The notes: generated from the sequence alone by a model not told the origin. A DNA stretch of 64,000 nt from Litomosoides sigmodontis (GCA_963070105.1 OY718806.1:5787865-5851864), one strand, 5' to 3'. Positions 1 through 32,440 are shown, counted from the stretch's first letter. Numbers and translations are program-made.

Positions 1-16208
<16,208 letters not shown>

Positions 16209-19200
16209 TCAAATTAGCATAATCACCCTAGAAATACCCTAGAAATAAGGATAAAGCAGACCGTAGCAATATCTTGAAACTATCACCAGAAATGAAAACG
16301 ACAATGAAATAAGATTTATTCTCTTAATCCTCTATGAAATATTTGAATTATTCTGAACGATCTCGGCAATATACTGTGTTGTTTTGTAATATGTTCATTT
16401 GATAATGTTGGCATTTCCATCCAAGTTTCAGTGCAAAAAACTTTGACAACTTACCAGTTACATTCTCTTAATATATCAATGGCAAGTTGTCCAAGAGAAG
16501 TAATGTTTCACAATTACAGTGTCACACCAGAAAAATACTTACGCTCTTTGTTGCCAGGTGTCAAAATGAATAAACTCAAAGATTGAGTATGGTAGTTCTC
16601 AATAAACTGGAAAAAACATCTTTAATGGGGAGTTGAAATACGATTTAAAATGCAGGCTGCAATAGATTAGTTTTCAAAAGTTCGAAGATTTCTGGTTGGA
16701 CCTCACCACTTCCGTTAGTGACTTGCAACACATCGCTTGCCTCTGTTTCATTTTAATTTTCATGCAAATGGGGTAATTTGAATCATTTCATTCTCATTAA
16801 CTTACCCGCCTGAGCCCTCCCTCTTCTCTCTTACCCCCTACAACAGGATAAAAATGACCACCAACAAGACTAAACCATCTCACTTACTCGGTAACATATT
16901 GGCAACAACCAATTTTAACGCAAGCAGTTAGGTGGCAATATTCCATGGAATGTAGCACTGCGAGCTCATTGCCTAATGCAATGGAAAAGATTGGTTTGAG
17001 GAGACGTGGTGAGAAGCTGTGGAGGTGGGTGTTCAGTGGATGAAGGAAAAGAGGACAGGAAGCATATTTATTAACCTGTTGACACGAAAAGTATGAAGAC
17101 AACAGGAGTAATAAACCAAGTTACTAACCTAACCGGATGAAGTGCTACATAAGTGGCTGGAAACGTAGTGGGTGCTTTTACTGTCCGGATATTTTCGCAT
17201 CTCCTGCTCATTATTTTACAACACAACACTTCCATTGTATTTACTCCATTGCTGGAGATGATGATATTTTCCATGATTCGCATAAACTGAAAATGGAGCA
17301 TGAGTGGTGTGATTTAAAATTTCCGCCACGAGGAAGATGACCGACCAGCAGTCATCCGATGAGCAGTGATGTCATTCAAGCTCACCTTAGTATGCTGATC
17401 TCTCGGAATGGAATCATTACCTTCTCTTCCCCATCACTTTCACCACTTCCTTCAGTTAGGATTGACATTGCGCTTCATCTCTTCCCGCCACATTTCTTAC
17501 GCATGTCCACCTTCTGCTCTTTCTCTCCTACCTTTTATTTGTTTTCAAATGATTAACACCAAATTTTCATTCATGTGTCTTCCCAGTCCACGTTGGCGTC
17601 TGGCCCACTGCACCTATTATTTTTCAACTGCAATGCTGATCTCTCCTCTGTTATAAATTAATAAGCACTGGCTACAGTTTTTCTGACACCCATAGAATAA
17701 ACCCATGAAAGGGTATCACTGCGGAACAAAAAACCCTCAATAATTTAGAATTCGATTGCAATTCAATAAAATGCAAGGCATACAAAGGTGCGTGGACATT
17801 TTGGGTAATTTACTGAAAGGCTTCCTCATGTTTCGCCTCACATGAAGTGATCAAAATCTTCTGTATTCCAATTTCTTCGCCTTTCAAATATTCGCCTTCC
17901 CGTTCGTAATGGACAGGAACAATGCAAACTTTTGTGATCGGGATGTTATAGTAGTACGCTTTGCCCTGAATTGAACGCTGCAAATTCCGTGGTATAGAAC
18001 TTCAAACTTCCTACATGATTTTTGTACAGGACAGACTGCGGTCAAATTCTGTATATTTAATTATTCCTACCCTATACAATAAAAGCCTTCCTTGCGTACA
18101 ATTTTCAAGTTTTGAATGAAACGGCAAATTTCAGTGACAATGAGTGAAAAGGGGAGAAGAAAGCGGTCATACGATGCAGCTATCCCGAAAAGCCTGAAAC
18201 GAGAAATCCGGGCAGGAAAAAAGATAGTTCCAACGTGCTCCTCGAGAAGGTAAACATTTGTTTCCTTGCCAACCATTCTTTCCGTGGAAGAGTTTTTGAT
18301 AAAAGTTAAAAATATGCTGCAGTTTATGATTTTTCCAATTCATGCTTTTCGCAAAATCAGCACGATTATAGTTTGAAAGTAAGATCTCAGCACAACATTA
18401 TGCATGTATGAATCTTCTATAAAGTAATATAATCGTATTACAATGAGTTCACAACTTGTTATTCTGCAAAACAATATCGCACCTTCTGATCATACTATCG
18501 TCATCTTTCTAACAATTACTTTTGATTGTTTTACAATATTACATAGAAATAATGTTGTGCGTCGAAATAATTTATGAGCTTTATATGAGATCTTTCGTGG
18601 GATCTCATCCTTTGCATAAGTGGTGCGAATTTTTTCTGGATTTTCTGCTAATATATCAGCAGATTGCTGTTTCTTTACTACATCAGCAGAGAGGAAATAT
18701 TACTCTATAAACAGTATGGTGCTGCTCGCTGATAAGTTTTTTAACTGTTTGATTTTGCTAAAATAGTTGCAGATCCAGAAAAAGCTTTTCAGCGTTTGGC
18801 TACTTAAATCACTGCGTGCTGAAGTATAAAGTGCCACTTTTTACTACATTGCTGAGACAAGCAATGCAAATATCGCATATGGTCATTCACTACTTGCAAA
18901 AATTCGTCACTATTGTGAATTCTCGTCTTCTTTTAAGCAGCGTAATTTCTAGTCACCGACCGTCAGTTTAGCAGCTAGCAGGTCATTTCTTATCTTTCGC
19001 TCCTAAATGTCCTAGAAAAGCACAAGACAGAGGTGGGGATGTGAACCTAGCGGATTTAGTGTTGCTATGGTTGCCCATAATCCCAAGACTTCCACCTTAC
19101 TTTGAAATGTCCACCTGTGCATTGCTATGATTGCACCAGTGTGAAATTTGTTGTGTCCGTCCTTCGCAAGACGTCTTGTTCTCTCGATGTGGATGCTGTA

Positions 19201-20047
19201 TGGTGAGATTAACAGAATCTAGAGGAGTCCCAGGTTAGTTGGAAAAAGTTAAGGAATATTAAGAGACCATGATCGGGGGCTGATAATTACTTGATCATTT
19301 TCATCAAGTGTTGGAGCTTCATTCACGTAAAATATAAATTAATCAGTGAAACATTTCGTTGGTCAAGGCATGAGGTACTTCCTATTGTCTACTTCTTAAT
19401 TTATGGCCTTTATGCAAATGTCATTCTTAGCATATTAACTGTGGATGGAGCGTATTTGTAAGGAGCATATTATACGTGGAAACTCGGTTATATTTTGGAT
19501 TAAATCGTTAAATAAAAATAAATTGCATAGACGTTGTTGCCTTGTACTGTCTTCTGGACACATTAAGCATGAGAAAAAAGTTGAGAGCTTAATATGTCAG
19601 GATGATTTAAATGTGGTGCTTTGTCGAATGTTCTTTTAATTTCTGTCCTGCTGCACTTGGCTTTGATCACTACAGTCGTTAGTTAGTAAGAATTATTTAT
19701 ATGTAATTGGTATTTCGAGATTTATTTAGTACTCAGACACTAGTTCTTGCACGCGTATGTGTGCATTCCTACCTAAATTATGTTTCGAACTAAATATTTT
19801 TCCATCTCTCTCCACCTGTCATTTCTTTCCTTTTACGGTTTACTGACACACTATATCATTCCATGCTTGTCCCAGCTTTATTTTTCGATAGATTCTTCAG
19901 TAAATTCTAAACTTAAAGACTTTACATACCATTCATTTCGGAATTTCAGTCTCCAGAAATCAGAGTCAACGACACACATTATTGATTTTTGGCCTATTAT
20001 TTGACAATGCTCTATATTTTTAAGACGTTTTACCTGTTTATTTTCAG
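16209..20047. other. Divergent intergenic region between rbc-1 and let-92
   Basis: About 3.8 kb between the rbc-1 start (minus) and the splice acceptor before the let-92 ATG (plus). It must hold both promoters and the let-92 5' untranslated exon(s), because TTTTCAG at 20041-20047 lies 16 nt before the let-92 ATG. The open frames here are short, of skewed composition and match no family I recognise. No RNA gene, long repeat or clear coding exon was seen. Confidence 0.6.
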
Positions 20048-20063
20048 AACGAGGGCTTCCAGA

Positions 20064-22392
<2,329 letters not shown>

Positions 22393-23775
22393 ATTGACAA
22401 CAAATTAATCTATTGTTCGTTCCAGAGAACGCTTAAACTTTTCTGAACAAGCATTTCTCAAAAGTATGCTTTTCTTCTTCCCAATACAATGCGATCGTAT
22501 TTGCTACTGAAAACACTAGTCACAGAAATATTAAGTTATTTTATTGAAACAATGAAGTTATTAATATCTATTCATTTGAAAAGGTAATGTGAAGGGAGCG
22601 TTAATGTGATTAATCTGAAGCATGAGGATTAAATGATCATTCACTTCTGGAACTGAATCGGTATTGCCTTCCTTTTCTTGCTAGTATCTTTTTTTGCAAC
22701 TTCTGAATTAGCTTTTCTTTATCTGAAAAAAATCTGTGCTGATTTTAATCATATTTTCTGCTCTCACTAACACATCTCATTGAGACAAGAAAAATTCCTC
22801 ACATCAATTCAGACGTGAGGGTTTAGGATTTTCTCACTCTCAAGAGCCATCTTTGGAATTACTCTAATAGTTGATGTAAGAATATTTGTTTTATTGCATG
22901 AACATATTGTTAAGAAAGATTAGTACTTGGTAAACCAGTGGATTGTACAGAATCTGTATTTCTGAAGAGTAGAAGACCGAATTTCAACTAATGAATTTAC
23001 TACTTCAACTGACTTTAATGGATATAAAGGGACCGTTGCTTTACTATTTAATTTCTCTCGTTGTTGTATAGAGCATAGAGTGTAGTCGTATAGAGCGTAG
23101 TCGAGTTATCGATTCCTCTCATGCGCTTGTTCATCAGAAGTTTTTTAGACGGCGTTTTTTGAAACAACCAAGAAATGCACTTTCTGAGTGATTTCAAAAA
23201 GATATCTAATTAGTAATAACCACTGCTCAAATTAAATGTTACTCTATATTGTTCGGAGAATTGACATCTGCGTAATAGGACTTCGCTTTTTAAACCGCTT
23301 TCGATTGTAGTTGTATTGCTTGCCAACTGTGTGTGGCATTCACCTTGTGTGTTCATGATTTGAGACTATGTTATATTATCACGAAAATATTTGGAATATA
23401 CAGGTGCATCGTTGTAGTGAGACATTTTGTATATTCTATCAGCGTTGTATAATTAAGTCAGTGTTTCAAATTTTATTTAGTCATAAAAAAAATTTGTGCA
23501 GAACAGTGCTTGTTTGTCATGGTTATCACCATTTTCATAATTGCTTTGACATTCGGATCCATTTATTACGTTTTTCATTAGTTATCAAGTTGGTCGATAG
23601 ATATTTCAGTAAGGCATCTATTTTTTTTGATCACTATGGAGAAGAGTGGGCCGAATTGCCCACTTTTAACCTTTTTGGAACTAATTGGCTAATTTGTTCT
23701 GCTAAAAACTATATATCATTTACAAATCACTGCAAACTGGTCTTAATGTCCTATTTTTATGGTGCTGTGCTTTAG
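22393..23775. other. Intergenic region between let-92 and the MOB gene
   Basis: About 1.4 kb. It should contain the let-92 3'UTR and the promoter, trans-splice site or missing first exon of the MOB gene. A 135-codon open frame at 23368-23775 is rich in Phe, Cys and His, resembles no family, and ends exactly at the MOB splice acceptor, so I treat it as chance. No first MOB exon with the expected Lys-rich sequence was found. Confidence 0.5.
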
Positions 23776-23780
23776 CTCGA

Positions 23781-25293
<1,513 letters not shown>

Positions 25294-26288
25294 TGGACCG
25301 AATATCAACGTTTGCTACCTCGTCAAGTGCTGAATTTGTTATTTAGAGGCACATGTATATGACTTAGCTTCCGACAATCATCTGCTCGTTTGAAGAACAG
25401 CAAACGCTTTTTGATGCTTTTCCTGAGGTAATCTCAATATATGCGAATATTGATACTCTTCACTCGTCTAGTGTGTTAAGTGCTTTGTCACAAGGAATGT
25501 TTTCGAATTGTAATTTCGGAGCAGATGCTTCCCTCATAATTGTATAAATGAACAGACAAACTGGCATCATTTCCTTCACTATGCAAAATTACACAAGGTT
25601 ACGTAGTGTGAAGAGATGTCAACCTACGCTTTTTCGTCCTACATCTTTTTCGCTGTAGTACGTGACAAAGTGTCGTTTTTCTGGTTATGTCTTTCATTTC
25701 ACCATGTTCAGGTTTGCTTAGAACTCAAAATCAATCAGTGAGTGTTTCCTTAGTTCTGAAACGTTTAACAGCACAGAATGATGATGTTTTACCACTGCTC
25801 TGGAATAGCATTGTAATATAGTCGTACTTTATAGATATCTTAAAACTGAATTTAGACTTTCAGTTTCAATGATTCGTTATGTTGTTTGCAGTATGTAAAT
25901 TCCTGCTCAGCTTTGACCTTTTATAGGTGATTTTCCTGATTCAAAAAGTGCCGTTTAGAGTTTTATTTTGGACTTTCATGGTGTGACAATGTTTTTTTTC
26001 ATACTACAGTTGATTTACAAAAATACAGTGTGACACATGCTGACCGGGAAACACATCTGCACTGTAAACTCCTGCACTGGAACTTCCTTTTCCCTTGAAA
26101 TTGTTTGGCAACTTTTTGAAAGGTTGAGAGAATTTTGAATTTGATCCTTCAACAAAAAAAAAACGACAAAAAAGACCACAGGTTTTTTTAATGTTTACTC
26201 ATTAAAAATAAGGAAAAGGGAGTATATTCCCACATTTTCGAGTAACAAATTAAATAGAGTCTTGCTAAAGCGACGATTCGCACAGGCA
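25294..26288. other. Convergent intergenic region (3'UTRs of MOB and ATMIN-like genes)
   Basis: About 1 kb between two convergent stop codons. AT-rich, with no open frame or repeat that I can assign. It is expected to hold both 3'UTRs. Confidence 0.5.
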
Positions 26289-28633
26289 TTAAATAATCAG
26301 ATCCCAGTCAGTCATACTCGCACTGTCGATGAAATCTATAGCCGTTTGCGTCAGTGCATCGTTACCAGTAAAGGCGGAAGTTTGTGTTTCGATATGACGC
26401 CAAATATCTTCCAATTCGAAGTCATTATGTGTCTTATTGTGTTTAATGTTGGGATCACTGCTATTCACGTCTTCCGGGTAGATCTGGGTACCAAACTCAA
26501 CTCCACTTGCAATATGCGTTTGGCTATGGGAATCATTGTATGTGTGCAACACCTAGAAAATAACTTGTAAAAATAACTTGAATAACTTGTATAATTTGTA
26601 TAACACATTGAGGTCCAATTTTTAGAAAATTTACCGATGTAGAGAGATCATAAGTGCTACATTGAGCCGTCTGTGAACTTGCGTGACACGTAATCGATCC
26701 GTCACAACACTTTACGTGATCTGTTTGACTGCTCTTTGTCACCCGAAAACTGAAATTAAAAGAGCTAAGTAAATGTGAAATACAGGGAAATAGCAGTAGA
26801 GAAGACGGTTTTGAATGTGACATATGAAATTAAGCGGAATATAAGAAATTTTTGGGCAATGTTCATGCAACGATTCTGAATAATGGGTTTGACTTGGCCT
26901 CTCCCATGAAATCTAAAGAAGTTGGTGCATTCAGTAAGACCCTGTTTTAGTTAATCTAAGCATCATGAGATGGGAACAAATCGAGCGTTATTTGCATAGA
27001 CATGAGACCGGTAACAAAAAGAGATGTACGACTGATCGACCATTTCTACGTGGTCTCGTGAAGTGAAAAATCGGTTTACATTTCTTTCAATATGAAGTGC
27101 CAAATACCTCCTGGATCTCTAGTCTTGAGATACAACTTTCCCGGTGAGATGGTGAAAAGCTATTTGTGTAAAATAAGGAGACAGTTCATCATCTTATGAA
27201 ATGAACACCAACATGTCCTGTACAGCTAAGCCATGAAATAAAAAACAATTGCCTAAACGATCTAACGAAAAAAAAGGTTTTGGTGGGGAGAAGGAGAATC
27301 AGCAGCTTGCCTAATAATGTATGTATTGTTTTCCAGTGTGAAGCAAAATTTCTGTTCTGTATAATCCATAACCTCATATTGAATACTTCGAATAATAAAT
27401 GCGAAACTTAGAGTAAGCAATCTTAGCGAAGAAAATGAACTGAGAAATCATCATCAGAACACTAGGTGGATGTTGCTTCCCTCCTGCTGTAGAGATTCAC
27501 GACTTAACATTAATGACTTACGCTAAGAGTATAACTTACTTCGGTTTCGGTTGAATTTCTCTGAAATACGGTAGTTTCGGTTGGACTTCTCTGAAACATA
27601 GTACATTACTGGCCTGAACAGGACTGACACCGACAACGATGATGTTTGTGATTTTATCCCTGAAAAACTATATTACAGATAGTCACATGCAGACATGAGA
27701 ATGCAGCAAAGATATTTCTCAACTCACTCAGACGATACGGGGACCATATTTTGACTGCTGTTTCTCATAGATGACTTCTTCGAATGCTTTTCTAGTCCCG
27801 GACAGTCTAATTTCATTCCAATTAGTGTTGGTGTATGCGGACTGCAGTCTAAAAACATAATACGTAGCTGAAAGATTTTATGGATCGAAATCTGATAAAT
27901 ATGAATTCTAGAAGATCGAGAAACAACTAGTTAAACGTAACTTCTAGAAGAGAAAATAATGAAAAATTAAGATATCCCTTCTTTTAATAGGCACCGCTTC
28001 CTTTGATGGTACAGCAAATCACGCTTCAAACTGAATCTTGCCGTTTTGCATTTATCGCAACTGCAAGCGCAACAAAATCATTGAAAAACATGAAATTACG
28101 AAAAAAAAGCAGTGAAAAATGAAAAGCCGAAAAAAAACCAAATAATATAATAAAAAAACCAAATAATATAAGAAAATATCACCTAAAACGCTTTTCGCAG
28201 TGAACTTTAAAAAAATGCTGACGAAGAAGTTTGTAAGCACTAAAAGAACGACCATTGTTAAACCGACAACCAGCGATAGGACAAAAATAATGTCTCTCAG
28301 TTTCTGAAAACTGCAAACTTCATCTAAATTACCTTGATTACTAATCTATTTATAACCAATCCCAAAGATAAACTAAAAAGATGAAAAAAGTCAGTAAATC
28401 ATGAACTTTTACATACTTGAAACAAGTCGTTTACGATGAAATAATGCCGAGTCCGCCTTACCGCATATACGGTTATGCGTCTTTACTTGATGCAGACGAA
28501 ATGCATTCTTATTCGCAAATGTCCGCGAACAAATTTCGCAAAACACTATAGACGACCACTCTCGTAACTCTTCTTCCGTCATACGAATTTCTATGCAATC
28601 TGACACGCTTTGTCCATAAGCATCGTTGTTCAT
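26289..28633 (-). CDS. ATMIN/ASCIZ-like zinc-finger protein with SQT/TQT dynein-light-chain motifs
   Basis: ASCIZ is a nuclear zinc-finger transcription factor that drives expression of dynein light chain DYNLL1 and binds it through many TQT motifs (family knowledge). Exons: 28417-28633, 28183-28303, 27993-28060, 27728-27848, 27540-27659, 26635-26749, 26289-26552. They join in frame to about 341 aa. The N-terminal third has zinc fingers: FCEICSRTFANKNAFRLHQ, YFCPIAGC...LLRQHFFKVHCE, and CDKCKTARFSLKRDLLYHQ. This layout matches ATMIN. The C-terminal third carries SSQTDHV, SSQTAQC, HSQTHIA, EFGTQIY, IETQTSAF and ALTQTAI. Intron 3 has no GT donor in a usable phase; a GC donor at 27992 restores the frame and is the least certain junction. 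TTACAG ending at 28646 lies 12 nt before the ATG. The gene could instead be a divergent C2H2 factor, but finger spacing plus SQT/TQT repeats make ATMIN likely. Confidence 0.8.
27543..27600 (-). repeat. Tandem 30-nt coding duplication in the ATMIN-like gene
   Basis: Two adjacent copies of about 30 nt on the minus strand encode CFREVQPKLP and YFREIQPKP. They differ at a few positions, mostly silent or conservative. The duplication lies inside the exon 27540-27659 in the linker between the fingers and the SQT/TQT region. Confidence 0.8.
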
Positions 28634-28981
28634 CACTAGAACACTCTGTAATTTTGTTTCTTACGATGCATTTATGTACAGATCTATTACTTATCCTTCT
28701 GCATCAAGAAACTTTGGTTAAAGCCAAACCAAATTAAGGATAAAAAGTGCTAAAATTATTACCAAGCACTTTATCACCATTTTTATTTGAAACCCATTCA
28801 TCAGCCACAAAAACAACAAGAGTTCAACAGAGCAAGCATGCAAGCACTAAATATATATTGCAAACATAGGAATACTTGAACGTCATGGAAGAACAAAGTG
28901 AAAAACTGCAGTAAGACGCTAACATTCATCAAGTCTTGAACAACAACTGCTGAACAAAAACTAAATTCCATTAAATTCTGA
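28634..28981 (-). promoter_or_regulatory. Intercistronic region between pik-1 and the ATMIN-like gene
   Basis: About 350 bp separate the pik-1 stop from the downstream ATG on the same strand. On the minus strand an AATAAA signal lies at 28782-28787. A TTACAG acceptor ends at 28646, 12 nt before the ATMIN-like ATG. A poly(A) signal followed by a trans-splice acceptor is the arrangement of nematode operons. That reading is an inference; a separate promoter is possible. Confidence 0.45.
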
Positions 28982-31943
28982 CTAAACACTGTTACAAACG
29001 CATAAGAATGCATTGATGATTTCGCGAAACGTAGGTCTTCTTCGGTAATCTAGCACGACGCATTTTAATCCAGTTTGTAGAATAAGGTTGAAGTAACTCA
29101 TATCTAACTCTGAAAAGTTCTTAACGAATGACAAAATTTCAAAATATGCTCTAAACATTTTCTGTCTATAGGCAAATATTTACAAATTATTGTACATAGC
29201 AAACATGACAAGTTCGATTAATAAAATTTCATTTTGCAAAAATTAACCGTTGTTAAATTCACACCGATGATCTGCCAGAACAGTTTCGTGCTTTCCAGAA
29301 CATTCATGATCCGTAACATAGTCTACAATATTCTGTGGATTCCGTTTGGCAACATGAGGTTTTAATCCCGTCGCCACTTCTAACAAAACTATACCGTAAC
29401 CATATACATCGAGCTTTGTACTAATTATTTTCCTAAAGTAGAAGATCAGAAAAAACAGAATTCGTGAGTTTCTTGCTTTTGTCATTCATTATTCAAAATT
29501 CATGGACATATCACAAAGCATCAGTCAATAAGTATGCCTCCTACGGTATGACTTTCGTTAGAATGAAATGCTGTAGAAATACGATACGTTAAGGCTTTCA
29601 TAAAAACTGCTTTCAACAACTGACCCTGTCAGGAATTCTTGTGGCAGATATGCCAATGTCCCCCTAACGTGAGAAGCGATAACGAAACCATCGTCTTTCC
29701 AGTAATCCTGCTTTATACATTAGCTGTTCACTGATTAATGATAACCTTTACCCTTACAAATCATAGAAATTGACCCTTGATAGTTTAAACAAAATCCTTA
29801 CCTAAATATCAAAACCATTTATATTTGAAATGACTATGATTCAGTAAAAGAATGAAGACGCACTAACTTTAGAAAAGCTATCTCGGCATAAACCGAAATC
29901 ACCTAGTTTTGGATCCAAATGTTTGTCAAGTAAGATGTTTGCTGACTTCACGTCTCCGTGAATTATTGGATTCTTCGCAACAGAATGCAAATAATGTAGA
30001 GCACGAGCACAACCTACCATCACTGATACACGCTGCGACCAAGTAAGAACCATGGGTTTCTGCAAAAATATGCCGTAATAAACTGCGGTTGAAACGGTTT
30101 TCATACACAAGTAATTATGAAATATTTGAAACTTCCATCACTGCGAAAAAACCATCACTTATGACGACTTACCACTCAAATGCAAATGTATTTCCGAAAT
30201 TAGTGAGTCTTTCCATACGAGCGATTACAATTATTTTACGTTGGTTTTTCAACTGTAATTTTGATGAAAACGAAACAGTAATAAACAAATGGGAGAAATT
30301 AATCATGACTGCGTAAAGCAATAAAAATAAAAAATTACAAAACTACAAAATTTTACTCTTCTGAAGAGACAGTCGAATAGTGAACCATTGCTCATGTACT
30401 GGTAGAGCAGACAAGGTTGAGGACCATCAAGTGAATATGCGTAAAGTGGAAGGATGTTGTCATGTCGATATTTCGACAACATTCTTAATTCTTGCAAGCT
30501 TTGACGTATTTGTTCGTCCTGAAGAACCCAATTCCTAACTTCTACAACTTTAATAAAATTAAATTCTTAATATTAATCCAGAATAACATTCATTAAGAAT
30601 AAGGATTAATCATTTCTACATAAAACTCCAGCTAACCTCAGCTTCATACTCCTTCGTAGCCTGTATACGCTTTACCGCAACCTGAAATATATTGCATAAA
30701 GACTCCTAAATAAATGAGCGCGGATTATAAACATGGTTTTAAAAAAATGTTTATTTTTTGTTATAAATATGCCAACCTCTGTTTGCTCCCATGTTCCTCG
30801 ATAAACCGTCCCATAACCTCCACTTCCAAGAATATTTTTCGGCGAAAAACCATCGGTAATTCTCAGAACATCATCGTACTTAATGCACAACGTATTTTGA
30901 AGACTTTTGTAAACTGCATGTGAATCGGTAAAAGTACTGAAAGAATTCTACCAGAAAAATTAATAGAATGTAAATCTAATAAATCTTATTATTTTCAAAA
31001 CAAATATTTTAAGAAATAGTTGTTCAGTCTCCGAGTTCAACCACCTCATGCTAGAATATTTCATCGAAGATGTTTCCCCAAAGCATTGTGTTAAAACATC
31101 TCCACTCTGCAACACACAAAATTCAACAGATTGCTTTTATTTCTTCCGGCGAAATTTATGAAACAGAAATACTTATAATAGCAGAATACTTTAGACGGAA
31201 TGCAATAACGAGAGGCTGTTGCTTTTTCGTCTTTTCGGCTGCTTTCGTCTACAGAGTGTAAGCATTGCTCTTCCCAAAAATAAAACAGCGGATTGACTGC
31301 AAGAAAAATTTATTCGTTCGTTGATTTCAACGAGCTTCGCTTTGTGCTCCTCTGCGTGGGTACTGATTTTATGAAAAAAGCATACAAGTTTAGAAACGAG
31401 AACCGTATAAAACTTAAGCTACCAAACTTTGCTAGGTTTTAACGAAAAACGAAAACGCACGGAAAAACGTACCTAGATGGCGCATTGCTTTCATCGCACG
31501 AACCAGTTTTGCTCGACCGAGGCAGTTGTAAAGCTGAGTTACCTTGTTTCCTTTTGAGCCCCATATTGCTAGAAGATTCTCTGTTGGACTTTCGAAAGGC
31601 CCTGCGTCCCGGCAAGCTCGTATATCTGCATTTCCAATATCTGGCATTACAAATGCTGAAAGTGGATCATACTTGGAAAGGGAAATAGACGTTCTTTGTT
31701 AAGTATGGTGTTTTGTATTTTACAACGATCATTTTTCGACCCAGGTGCGGATTCATTGAATTCTTTTCTAAATATAAATATGCGAATACAAATAATCAAA
31801 CCTAGCAATTCCCATGCATTATCAGTATCCAAAATTGCAGCTAACGTCTTTCGAACGGAGAATGGCAACAAGTACACATACATATCATTGCTGGATGATA
31901 CCCCGGCCATATTCATCTCAAAACATTCCGGTAACGTTCCCAT
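28982..31943 (-). CDS. pik-1: Pelle/IRAK death-domain serine/threonine kinase
   Basis: IRAK-family kinase. In C. elegans PIK-1 works with ACTL-1 and NFKI-1 downstream of the IL-17 receptor (family knowledge). Exons: 31802-31943, 31473-31655, 31190-31296, 31045-31106, 30777-30936, 30637-30681, 30357-30518, 29868-30059, 29625-29707, 29248-29432, 28982-29109. They join in frame to about 482 aa. The N-terminal death domain runs from YVYLLPFSVRKTLAAILD to RAKLVRAMKAMRHL (about residues 20-108). The kinase domain follows: GSGGYGTVYRGTW (P-loop), VAVKRI (ATP lysine), HGDVKSANILLD (catalytic loop, HGD instead of HRD as in Pelle/IRAK), GDFGL, GTLAYLPQEFL (APE-like) and DYRRRPTF near the end. The start ATG follows a CTGTTCAG acceptor by 9 nt. 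The last exon, ending LCVCNSV, is short, so the exact 3' end is the least certain part. It is divergent from daf-10. Confidence 0.93.
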
Positions 31944-32378
31944 TTGTAGCCTCTGAACAGTGTGCTCGGACGACGAATTTTAGATGGCCATTCAAATTGC
32001 ACGGGCGATGTGAAAATCAATTTTTCAGGAAGAGAAATTGTTGCGAGCTATTAGTTACGTCTTTGATTTCGGTTATTTTGGAATGCAAATGTCAGACTCG
32101 ATGAGGAGTGCTGGGAGTGCTTTCGTCGGATTATTACTTGTAATTTGTGTGCATTTCTTGTATGGAAAAAGTGAGCAGATTTCGAACAGAAAATGTGCGC
32201 GTTCCTAATGTTGAGAGCTGAAATAAAGTAAATGTGGCACATTTGAAATTTTTGATGTAAATCAACTTAAATTGTTAGTTTACTAGAAGGTGCTGATGAC
32301 GGTTGATATGATCAGTACCCAAAACTTATATCAGATTTTCACGGTTAAGTTTTTCGAAAGGCTCCAGGTAAGAACTGG

Positions 32379-32392
32379 GTTACTATGGAAAC
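32379..32392 (+). promoter_or_regulatory. X-box (RFX/DAF-19 binding site) upstream of daf-10/IFT122
   Basis: The 14-mer GTTACTATGGAAAC matches the ciliary-gene X-box consensus GTTNCCATGGNAAC at every defined position except one (T for C at position 6). It ends 48 bp before the predicted IFT122 ATG at 32441. In C. elegans, X-boxes of IFT genes usually lie 50-200 bp before the ATG and are bound by the RFX factor DAF-19. Site and spacing are seen in the sequence; function is inferred. Confidence 0.8.
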
Positions 32393-32440
32393 AATAAACG
32401 TCCTTGTACATTTCAAACATCCTATAATCTCTTCTATTTG

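Noticed and set aside
23368..23775. 135-codon plus-strand open frame before the MOB gene
   Set aside because: Skewed Phe/Cys/His/Tyr composition, no family resemblance, and it ends exactly at the MOB acceptor. Most likely an AT-rich chance frame.
27981..28000. U12-type (AT-AC) intron in the ATMIN-like gene, from an ATATCTT-like donor
   Set aside because: No matching AC end or branch site was seen, and most nematodes lack the minor spliceosome. A GC-AG solution keeps the frame.
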